From Capillidium heterosporum (lineage: Eukaryota; Entomophthoromycota; Entomophthoromycetes; Entomophthorales; Capillidiaceae), in the NCBI GenBank assembly GCA_016630905.1, contig WBMQ01000014.1, forward strand, positions 558,001-622,000: 64,000 bases of DNA, read 5' to 3'. The first letter of the stretch is position 1, and the number at the start of each line of letters is the position of its first letter. Position numbers and translations under genes: made by a program. Positions 35,840 through 44,414 of this stretch are shown piece by piece. The notes under the pieces are model-generated. The model searched no databases. It saw only the letters and a program-made list of their open reading frames with translations, and was not told the DNA's origin.

Positions 35840-36997
35840 ATGCCACTGTTAAAGAAGATTAAAGATGTCAACCTACGTCTATTCCCTAGGAAATCCAAAA
35901 AGGTGCCTTTCCTTCAAAACATTAAAGTCCAAGCTATGACTGGGGAAATGGTAGTGTTAACCGATCTATGGAGTTCGCAAATAGTTATCTTAAAAGTTTT
36001 ACGTAGGTTCGGGTGCCCTATTTGTAGGTACGAATCCAAACTCCTCTCTGATTTAAAACCTCAATTTGACAAATTGAACGTTCGTTTAGTAGGTATAGGT
36101 TTCGAAGAAGTTGGGCTACAAGAGTTTATGGATGGCAAGTACTGGGAGTGGGATTTGTTTATCGACAAGGATAAAGCTGTCCACAAAGCAGTTGGTTTAA
36201 TTAAAATGCCTATCTTAGAAGGGCTGACCGATCTTATGTCAACTGCTGCTCGAGCTGCTATAGGTAGGATTACCAAGTTAGGCATACCTATGGATTTTTA
36301 CGGTGATGGCTTTCAACTAGGTGGCACCTTTATTGTAGGACCGGGGAATACAGGACTGATTTACGAGTTTCGACAGACAGGAGCTGCTATCTTTCCTTCT
36401 ATGAAGCAGATCTATATGGCGGTTGGTGGTGATCCTAAAGAGGTTGAGGATGTTGCTCCAGCTGAATGTCTGTTCTACCAAGAGAGTATATCAAGTAGAC
36501 CTGGAGCCACTTCCAAATTCAGCTCAGTACATACTAGTAGAAGGGATCCTTCTATTGTCGAGTCTAATTCTACAACTGATAGTACGAAAGTTAGTGCTGA
36601 TCTTAGCAGTCGCCGTACATCTAAACATGAGTCGATTCACACACCCCAAAGTAAAATCGCTGAAGTTGTGCAGTTGGAATCTAAAGTTGGGATCTTACCT
36701 TGCATCAAGAAGAATACAAAGCGGAAGCAGGTCCTTTTTACCAAATTACCTAAAGTTGATACCCATTCGGTGCAGAAGGATAGTAGTAGTGTCTTGTCTA
36801 CAGCGACTTCCAATTTCAATAGTAAGCAAACTTCGTTTATCTCTATGGATAGCTTTGATAAAGAGGATATGGAGTTTTCGCAAATATTCGATTTCAACAG
36901 TGTATGTTCTTTGGAAACTCCGTTCAACGATAAGAACTTGGAAGGCTTTGAATCGGATAGTTCGGATTCCTTCTATTCAGTAGGTTCACGTATGTAG
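35840..36997 (+). CDS. Peroxiredoxin-like 2 (AhpC/TSA-like) protein with long Ser-rich tail
   Basis: Single-exon gene of 385 codons, taking the ATG at 35840; the open frame extends 10 codons upstream without an ATG. Residues 25-215 form a thioredoxin-like Prxl2/AAED1-type domain: a strand preceding LRRFGCPICRYESKLLSDLK with the C-x-x-C pair at residues 59 and 62, then RLVGIGFEEVGLQEFM, and GFQLGGTFIVGPGNTGLIYE. In this family the CxxC is the likely redox centre, and members are antioxidant or redox-regulatory proteins. Residues 230-385 are a low-complexity Ser/Thr/Lys-rich extension with acidic patches (DSFDKEDMEFSQIFDF) that is absent from usual family members. The extension may be regulatory; this is inference. 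No signal peptide is visible. Confidence 0.82.
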   Translation: MPLLKKIKDVNLRLFPRKSKKVPFLQNIKVQAMTGEMVVLTDLWSSQIVILKVLRRFGCPICRYESKLLSDLKPQFDKLNVRLVGIGFEEVGLQEFMDGKYWEWDLFIDKDKAVHKAVGLIKMPILEGLTDLMSTAARAAIGRITKLGIPMDFYGDGFQLGGTFIVGPGNTGLIYEFRQTGAAIFPSMKQIYMAVGGDPKEVEDVAPAECLFYQESISSRPGATSKFSSVHTSRRDPSIVESNSTTDSTKVSADLSSRRTSKHESIHTPQSKIAEVVQLESKVGILPCIKKNTKRKQVLFTKLPKVDTHSVQKDSSSVLSTATSNFNSKQTSFISMDSFDKEDMEFSQIFDFNSVCSLETPFNDKNLEGFESDSSDSFYSVGSRM

Positions 36998-37225
36998 TTT
37001 GAGAAGTAGGTTTATATTTAGTTTAATAAAGTTTGAGACTTTAGTCTTTTCTGGCTGCAGTTTAAAGTTTTACTATTATATGTGGATATAAGCTTTTTAT
37101 AGTATGTTATTAACTCAATACCAATGTTGATGGTTCAGATTTGAAAGTCAATACAATTGGCACAGTTTATTTAAGAAAGTTTAGATTATATACCATCTTA
37201 AGTTTATTGGTTACCTTGCAGCTTA

Positions 37226-38197
37226 GTGCCCGTTTCATTGGGTAAATTGGAAGAATTGCCATCTCAAAAATTAAAATTTAAGCCCAAGCTCACCAGTTCA
37301 CCTGCAACTCAAGCATCTAAACCGTGTCAACCATTCAAAAATTTCTACAAGGACTGGTTTTTTTCAGCTATGCCAAGGTGGACTGAACAGACGAGAAATG
37401 TCCAAGAGGAGAAACGGAAGCGTAGGGAAGATCTACAAAGTAATTTATTGTAGTAAAATTTGCTAACTTTCAAAGTTAAGGAAGAGCTACGCAAAGAAGA
37501 TGAGAAGAATGACGATTGTTATGGATGTTGGATCCCTGAACTCAGCCACGAAACAGTAAAGATGATATTGGAGATCAACAAAGCTTTGATAAAGGTGTTG
37601 TTGGAGTTTCAAAATAGGGGATGGACCAGTGACCCCGATTGTTTACTGTAGCTTTTGCCTTATCTACACCTGCTAACAATAACCTTTAGGTACCAAAAAC
37701 GACTACAATGTAACCTTGTCTACCTAGCAACAGTAGCTGACCATTACTTGAATCCACAAGTAATTATACTTTACCCACCAAAAATATCAATTCCTAACCA
37801 AAATTTATAGAAACCAACTCCAACCGATACTTCCACAGCACCACCTCAACTTGATTTATCACCCCTACCCGAAGTCAAAATCTCCGGTAGTCGAAGGTTG
37901 AATCACTTACTCAGCAAATTGGAAGAGAGCTTCACGACCAAAGTCAACGCTATCGACCCTAAACTTTGCTTATATGACGAACAAGCCAATTTGCGCGTCA
38001 ACTTAGCTATGGACACTCTACCTAAGATCAATACTAAGGCTCCTCAATTTCGTAACTTCCCACCCCCATCGGAATGTGACATCGCTCATAAATATAGGAT
38101 ATTTATACCTACGACTAAAGGCTCTCAGAATGAGAATTACCAACCAGTTGCACCGTTCCGTCTGCCTCCTGATGTCATTATACCGGAGCTTGATTAG
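37226..38197 (+). CDS. SS18/SSXT-domain protein, probable SWI/SNF-associated factor
   Basis: Four recognisable exons: about 37226-37439, 37476-37647, 37690-37759 and 37811-38197; introns are 36-51 nt and in phase. Splicing recreates an SSXT domain: LSHETVKMILEINKALIKVL, LEFQNRGWTSDPDCLL, then YQKRLQCNLVYLATVADHYL. This is the N-terminal domain of SS18 and plant GIF proteins, which bridge transcription factors to SWI/SNF chromatin remodellers. The 5' end is uncertain. The open frame begins near 37202 without an ATG, so either translation starts at 37370 (MPRWTEQTRN, about 232 residues) or a short upstream exon joins at an acceptor at 37221 or 37226. The C-terminal third is Pro-rich with no known domain and lacks the QPGY-type repeats of animal SS18. 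Confidence 0.78.
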
Positions 38198-38582
38198 GCA
38201 ATTGAGAGTTTATTGTTGGTTTCCTTCAAGTTTTTGGACAAGTCGATGAGATTGCATATTCTGTCGGAATGGTATGGTAAAGCTATATGCTGTGTAGATT
38301 TATACGAATGGTAAAACTGTAGTTGTATAGTAGATGTGTATAAATAGTTGTAGTTATCTTACAAGTTAATAAAGTTTAGATATGCTTTTAATGAACTTTT
38401 GACATACCGAATAAAGTACACTATAGGACCTTTTACTGATTATTACTAACTAATAAATATATATTATTTAATATGGTGTTTATATAGAAAACTAACGTTT
38501 TGATAGATTTTATTGAAGCGTGTGCCTCAGAAACATAAGTATTGGATAGATAAATATGACTCGAATATTAGGGAGAGCTAGT
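38198..38582. other. Convergent 3' flanks
   Basis: Spacer between the SSXT gene (+) and the zinc-cluster-less transcription-factor gene (-). No gene seen. Confidence 0.5.
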
Positions 38583-40400
38583 TTAATTGGTATGGTAAAA
38601 TTCATCGCCAAGGTCCAAATTTTCAGCCTTGGCAATAAGCAAAGCCATATGATAGCATTCAGTAGCAAAGTTGGTGTAGGTCTTGCCTATCTGCAAAATG
38701 CGCAAAGCTGACTTCAATTTGGCTAGAGATTTGGCTGCCAGTTTCTTATCTTGTGAGGTAGCATTCCTAACTTGATAGAAGGTGGCCATACAAAGAGGGT
38801 ACAGCTTGTAGGGGAATCCTGAAAAGTAGGAGTTACCCATTTGCATCGCAACATCAACGGTACTGTCGGCTACTTTAGTTGCCTCTTGGTTGAAGTAGGA
38901 GGCAATGGATTTGTCAGTAGCTTTAGAAAATGTCTGGTAGAGCTGAAGTAAGGTGGCATCCATAGTCAGCTTCAAAGTCAAGGTGAAGGGAGAGGCAACA
39001 TTAATAGCTCGACTCCCACCATCTTTGATGAGCTCTTTGAATTGAACGTACATTTTCTGTTCCCACAGTTCTATGTGGCTACCAGTGGCACGAGCTAACT
39101 TGTCGATATCGACCAGTTGGGGACCTCTGATACAGGTAGAGAATTCAAATTTGAAGGACATGAGGCTCATTATATAACAAAGCTCCCCCATTAACTTGAT
39201 ATACAGGCAGGAGCATTTAATGGCCAAACTGTATCCTACGTCATCACCCTTTAAATAGTCCATTTTACTAGGCTTTGGAGCTGGTCGAGTGCTAAACTTG
39301 AAGTCGTGGGCAAAAGGCTTATTGACCGAAAATCCGTAGAGCTTGTCAAAGATGTGCAGACACCACCACAGTCGGTTTCGAAGCTCGGCTATATCTGGAT
39401 CTGTTCTAATTGGTGGGTCTGTATCTAACCCTAGCGCGTAGCTCATTCGAATGGCGTGGCCGATCCTGAGGAATCCTTTGTTGTAAACTTTAGGGTTGTG
39501 TTGAAAGCAGGCAAAAAGTATAAGAGTACCGATGGTATCCAACGTACAGTCCAAGCACCTGTCTTGGAAATATATAACTGCAACTTCACTAAAATAGTCC
39601 CGTATATTGTCGGTCATCTCGTGGATGAAGGTAGAACCAATGGAACATACCATGTTCCGAAGTGCTGGAGAATGGCTTTCGAAATTTTCCATTAGTGAAC
39701 GTCGATTGACTACCGGCATCTGAAAGTGCCAATGCTGGAAGTAAGCATCGATGCACCGGTTAACTATAGCAACTGCGTTAAATCTGTCCTGCAGATTCTG
39801 GATATCGATCAGTTTAGTTATAGGTGGATGTAGTTTGGGCGACGGCTGATCCCCACCTTCAGCTAACTCATCCAGCCTCTTAGGCTTAGCATGATGGACG
39901 ATGTACATTGTCAACAACCTTCCAACTGGGCTTTCACCGTAGTAATCCAACGTTCCAGTTGTGAAGATGAACACTTTTTGATTGGTATCGATTACGGAAT
40001 TTCGAAGCAAGGTGTGTATGGAACCGAACTTGGCATTCACATATTCTAGGGTCAACTTGGAATAAATGGCTGTATTCCTTACTGAGCCATCCTTGCTGGT
40101 AGGTTTCAACACTCTTACTAAGCTACCATCTATCTCTGCTCTCGCCTTCTCCTTTGTTGATTTATCGTTTGGATTTTGCCTTTCCTCCAATCTGAATCTA
40201 GTGACCATCTTCGAGCTTCCAAAGTCGTTACAAGTCAGAACTTTGTATTTTACTTTAGTTGATTCCAGGTCCGTCGTTACCCATCTAATTTGCTTCGTTT
40301 TGCTCGTTGAAGTTCGTTTACCGCCGAATGTATATAAGCACCCCAAAGATCTGTATCGCCACCTTCCATAGTTTGGATGCTCCTTATCGTGGTTCTCCAT
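38583..40400 (-). CDS. Fungal transcription-factor paralogue lacking its Zn2Cys6 domain
   Basis: Intact single-exon gene of 605 codons, closely similar over its whole length to the Zn2Cys6 protein at 41722-43587. Shared blocks include YVNAKFG.(I/M)H.L.RNS, DTNQKVF.FTTG.LDYYG, SPVGRLLTMYIVHH, ELRNR.WW.LHI.DKLYGF and PLCMATFYQV.NATSQDK. These belong to the fungal-specific transcription-factor (middle homology) domain, about residues 195-450. The N-terminus NHDKEHPNYGRWRYRSLGCL aligns without gaps to YCDKKLPSCEKCQRKALECL of the neighbour, but three cysteines have become His, Tyr and Trp. The preceding half of the cluster (CNRCRSQKK) is deleted in frame just after the ATG. It therefore cannot form a zinc cluster, yet the rest is uninterrupted. 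It may act as a DNA-binding-deficient partner or inhibitor of its paralogue (inference). Confidence 0.85.
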   Translation of the reverse strand: MENHDKEHPNYGRWRYRSLGCLYTFGGKRTSTSKTKQIRWVTTDLESTKVKYKVLTCNDFGSSKMVTRFRLEERQNPNDKSTKEKARAEIDGSLVRVLKPTSKDGSVRNTAIYSKLTLEYVNAKFGSIHTLLRNSVIDTNQKVFIFTTGTLDYYGESPVGRLLTMYIVHHAKPKRLDELAEGGDQPSPKLHPPITKLIDIQNLQDRFNAVAIVNRCIDAYFQHWHFQMPVVNRRSLMENFESHSPALRNMVCSIGSTFIHEMTDNIRDYFSEVAVIYFQDRCLDCTLDTIGTLILFACFQHNPKVYNKGFLRIGHAIRMSYALGLDTDPPIRTDPDIAELRNRLWWCLHIFDKLYGFSVNKPFAHDFKFSTRPAPKPSKMDYLKGDDVGYSLAIKCSCLYIKLMGELCYIMSLMSFKFEFSTCIRGPQLVDIDKLARATGSHIELWEQKMYVQFKELIKDGGSRAINVASPFTLTLKLTMDATLLQLYQTFSKATDKSIASYFNQEATKVADSTVDVAMQMGNSYFSGFPYKLYPLCMATFYQVRNATSQDKKLAAKSLAKLKSALRILQIGKTYTNFATECYHMALLIAKAENLDLGDEFYHTN

Positions 40401-41721
40401 AATAGAAATTATTCAAAAAGGAAAGCGTCTAAAAATTGTTACTTTTTTTATACATAGATCAAAAGCTAAATTGGAAGTATTGGCAACCATATGTGTTACA
40501 ATTGTGGCTACACCCTAAACAACACCCCTTTTACCATTCCGAGGATATTAGCTCTATATAGTGGAATCCTTGATTCATAGGATTTAATAAAGTTTCACAG
40601 CTCACTAGACAAATTCCAAGACACAATTGATAGTCTGAGGAAAAGACCCATAAACCAAACGTTCTAGTGTAAAATTTTCAACCAAATTGGAATTTACTGC
40701 ACATGGTGGTTCAGTTTCATATCAGTACTTTTTCAAAAAACAATTTACAAACTCAACTAGACTATTTTACTATAATTCTGAACAGTATGGTTACTTGAAG
40801 GCTATTTAATATAACATTTGTCTGATTGTTGCTTCAATTATAAAACTAAAAGTGGCCAAATACAGCTATCAATAACGTGCCATGGAATTGAAATAAATTT
40901 TAGAAAGTGTAACTAGAACTGTACCACTAAACTTATTTGAAATCAAACCTATCTATTGTCTGTTTAGCTCTCTTGCCAAATCATATGCTAAATGTTGTAT
41001 TGTTTTTAAAATTTTCATAGGTGATTACATTTTTATTGCTATTCGATAATATGCTTTGAGCTGCATATTTTTATCTTTCACCTATCTTCTTTCTACACTT
41101 TAAATTGCTACCTATCCGCTTCTCATTATTCTAATCAACCGCCAGTTCGTTTAATTCATCTAAGGTTGACTTCTCGTTATGGATGTAGTCTTTGCTCAGA
41201 CTCGATTTCGGAATCTCCGACTGCCACTGCAGATAAAGTGAGTCCTAATCGCTTGGTAGATCACCACAACCGGGACACGGGCCCTCCGTTTCGTTAGAAA
41301 GAGCCTACTTATATGCCGTCAAGCTATGCTTTTCTCCTGGGCTATGATATATATATTGAAGCTCTTGCATAAAAAGACAAGAGAGGAAAAGTGTTTTTAA
41401 GAGTCTTTTTCATAAGCTTTGTTTTTCTTTTGGGTTCTCGGATTGTAGATTTAAGTTTGGATTAGTTTGATTAAACACCAAAAGATTCCTGGCTGATAGT
41501 TTTATAGGAATTGAGAGTTTTAGATATTTTTATTAGTCATAAAGCAACCACCGCATCTATATTAGCTAGCCCACAACATGATAAACATGTTACATCTCAT
41601 GCCGAAGGACTCATCAAGTTCGGCTGAACCCATTCGACTGGAAGTCCGAGCCAGTGACCAGACACTTGGCGAGGTCGACCAGCCAGTATATATTTAATAA
41701 GAATGAATGGCTATTGAAAAT
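40401..41721. other. Spacer between the two transcription-factor paralogues
   Basis: Upstream region of the 605-codon gene and 3' flank of its paralogue. The AT-rich part (40401-41130) shows nothing. Two unusually GC-rich islands lie at about 41160-41340 and 41571-41695 (annotated separately). Confidence 0.45.
41160..41695 (-). other. GC-rich islands, possible transposon or LTR remnant
   Basis: Two GC-rich islands flank an AT-rich middle. Read on the minus strand, the first (41695-41597) stays open as RPRQVSGHWLGLPVEWVQPN then LMSPSA and stop. Two bases later TGTAACATG begins, followed by TTTAT and CATGTTG, so the junction carries the inverted repeat AACATG-ATAAA-CATGTT (about 41575-41591). 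The second island (41340-41160) encodes TEGPCPGCGDLPSD and, further on, SEIPKSSLSKDYIHNEKSTL then DELNELAVD and stop. TG at the boundary and a promoter-like TATAAG within could mean a long terminal repeat, but no second copy or target duplication is visible. Confidence 0.3.
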
Positions 41722-43587
41722 CTAACTAGCGTTGTAAAATCCGTCCTCCAAATCCAAGTTTTCTGCTCTGACCATAAGCAAGGACATATGATAGCATTCA
41801 GCGGCAAAGCTGTTGTAAACTTTACTTACCTGAAGGATCCTTAGCGCGGCTTTCAAGTTAGCTTTGGATTTGGAAGCCAGATCTTTGTCCTGTGAAGTTG
41901 CATTTTTAACTTGGTAGAAAGTAGCCATACAAAGGGGATAGAACTTGTAGGAGAACCCAGAAGAGTAGAAGGCATTACCCATCTTTACCGAAACGTCTAT
42001 GGTGCTATCAGCCACCTTAGTTGCCTCTTTGTTGAAGTAGGTGGCTATATCTTGGTTCGTAGCCTTAGAGAACGTCTGGTAAAGTTGAAGTAAAGTGGAG
42101 TTCATAGTCAGCTTCAAGGTAAACGTGAAGAGAGAAGCTGCCTTTACAGCTCGATTTCCTTTACTTTCAATGAGATCTCGGAATTGAGAGTATACCTTTT
42201 GTTCCCACAGCTCTATATGCTTACCAGTTGCTTGCGCTAAATTATTGACCTCCTCCAACGCAGATACTGGGATGCGGGTGGAAAATTCGAATTTCAGGAC
42301 TAGCAAATTGATGAAGTGGCAAAGTTCCCCAAGTAACTTTATGTACAAGCAGGAGCATTGCATAACAAATCTAGACTCAGCGTCATCATTCTTGGAACAA
42401 TCCATCCTGCTGAACCTTGGGAATGGCCTGGTACTGTAACGAAAGTCGTGAACAAAGGGCCGGTTCAACCCGAACCCATACAGCTTGTCTTGAATGTGTA
42501 GCCACCACCATATCCGGTTCCGAAGCTCTGCCGTCTCCAAATCAGTTCCAGGTGGTGGGTCTCTATCTAACCCCAGTGCGTAGCTGGTTCGAATAGCAAG
42601 GCCGAGCTTAAAGAACCCTTTGGAGTAGTCTTTGGGATTGTGCTGGAATATTGACATCAGACAGAGTGTGGTGACTTTATCTAGCGTACAGTCCAGATAG
42701 CAGCTTTCGGAATATTTGATGGCAGCGTCGCTGAAGTAATCTCTTATTTCTTCTGCCATATCTGGGATAAAGGTGGATCCGATGGAACATATGATGTTCT
42801 GAAGTACTAGAGGCTGGTTCTTGAAGTTTTCGATTACGTCACGTTTGTTAATTATTGGTACCAGGGGATGCAGGCATTGAAAGTAGGCCTTGATGCATCG
42901 ATCGACTATTAAAGTTACGTTGAATTTATCGTGTAAGTTTTGAATGCCGATTAATTTGCTGATGGGAGGGAGTACAGCGGGTGATGGTACTCGTTCACAG
43001 CCAACTAACTCGTTCAAGGTTTTAGGTTTGGAGTGGTGAACGATGTACATAGTTAACAGCCTGCCTACTGGGCTTTGTCCATAGTAATCTAGATTTCCAG
43101 TTGTAAAGACGAAAACCTTTTGGTTGGTATCCATTATCGAATTTCGAAAAAGAACGTGCATTAGCCCAAACTTGGCGTTCACGTATTGTAAAGCCAGGTT
43201 GGAGTGGTTGTCGGTGCTAATTATCGAGCCTTTCTTATCCTTAGGCGTCCATATCTCTAGCGATCTTTCATAAGGTTCAGCACTTGCCTCATTTCGTGTA
43301 GGTATAAAACTTTGACTTATATTTGGTTCATCAACAGGAACTGTCATTGAAGTCTCAAAGCTACCACAGCTCAAATTGTTGAAGATTACTTCATGCTTTA
43401 CCTGGTTGGATGAAGCATCAGCACACGATTTTGATTTGGTTTTCGACTTCGATCTGGTGATGTGTGTGTATAGACATTCAAGAGCTTTGCGCTGACACTT
43501 CTCACAGCTGGGGAGTTTCTTATCGCAGTATTTCTTTTGACTCCTACACCTATTGCAAGGAACTAACGATAGGAGAGCTTCTTCCAT
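41722..43587 (-). CDS. Zn2Cys6 (binuclear zinc cluster) fungal transcription factor
   Basis: Single-exon gene of 621 residues, starting at the ATG at 43587; the frame is open 11 codons further upstream but without an ATG. The N-terminus holds an intact zinc cluster with spacing C-x2-C-x6-C-x6-C-x2-C-x6-C: PCNRCRSQKKYCDKKLPSCE then KCQRKALEC. A basic linker follows (RSKSKTKSKS). A fungal-specific transcription-factor domain spans roughly residues 210-470, with the ELRNRIWWWLHIQDKLYGF block. The protein should bind CGG-type sites in the nucleus as a regulator; targets are unknown. It is the intact member of a tandem pair with 38583-40400, oriented the same way and separated by 1.3 kb. Confidence 0.92.
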   Translation of the reverse strand: MEEALLSLVPCNRCRSQKKYCDKKLPSCEKCQRKALECLYTHITRSKSKTKSKSCADASSNQVKHEVIFNNLSCGSFETSMTVPVDEPNISQSFIPTRNEASAEPYERSLEIWTPKDKKGSIISTDNHSNLALQYVNAKFGLMHVLFRNSIMDTNQKVFVFTTGNLDYYGQSPVGRLLTMYIVHHSKPKTLNELVGCERVPSPAVLPPISKLIGIQNLHDKFNVTLIVDRCIKAYFQCLHPLVPIINKRDVIENFKNQPLVLQNIICSIGSTFIPDMAEEIRDYFSDAAIKYSESCYLDCTLDKVTTLCLMSIFQHNPKDYSKGFFKLGLAIRTSYALGLDRDPPPGTDLETAELRNRIWWWLHIQDKLYGFGLNRPFVHDFRYSTRPFPRFSRMDCSKNDDAESRFVMQCSCLYIKLLGELCHFINLLVLKFEFSTRIPVSALEEVNNLAQATGKHIELWEQKVYSQFRDLIESKGNRAVKAASLFTFTLKLTMNSTLLQLYQTFSKATNQDIATYFNKEATKVADSTIDVSVKMGNAFYSSGFSYKFYPLCMATFYQVKNATSQDKDLASKSKANLKAALRILQVSKVYNSFAAECYHMSLLMVRAENLDLEDGFYNAS

Positions 43588-44414
43588 GATAGTAGTTATT
43601 TTAAAGCTTTGGCTGTTCAATCGATATAAGCCTCTTTATATTTTTAAACTTTTCAAAGCACTATAAAACATCAGACTATTTATATATGGACTTGGTAGAT
43701 CAATCAACCTGATCCGGTGCATATCTACCTTCCGTTGATTGTACAAGAGTTGTTAGTAGCATACACGCTTGAACTTAATAAAACTTAGGCTCATGCAGTC
43801 CAAGTAATTGAAAAGCTTATTTAAATTACTATGATCATTTTATATAATAAATTATAATTTGGTGGTATCCAGTAACGATCGGAGTAGTATCCATCTGCAT
43901 CCTATTTGTAGTTTAATTTTCTGGTGGTAGAGTGCTATATTGAAGCTTAGCTGCATATATTTTAGTAAGCACTAATATTTAATTTTTGTCTCGCTTGTCC
44001 AAAAGAACTATATCACATATTTCTGAGCTATGGAGTCTACTCTTAAATTATGTTATAGATAATGTAGTTTGTAGGTCGGAATAGAAGTAGCACTTACTTT
44101 CTACATCCATATATAAGTATGCAATGTATTTCAGATTGATCTATACTAGTTTCGAATCCATAAACTTTGGTCTTTGCCTTGGATAATCTATGAAGCTGAT
44201 GTTACTTATAAAAAGTAATTCAAAACCAGATGCCAAAGTTACATACCTCTCATATTGAACTCCTCAAAAAGAGTTTTCCAGGCAGTATAAAGTAAATTAA
44301 AATAATACCTCTTCAAAACAATACCAATAGCAGATTAAGAATTTATAAAGTTTCTAGTAGCAATACTACAGCTATACCATCACCATTCAAACATCAACGT
44401 CCCAAAGTATATCA
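43588..44414. other. Intergenic stretch
   Basis: Promoter region of the Zn2Cys6 gene and 3' flank of PSD2. No gene seen. Confidence 0.5.
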
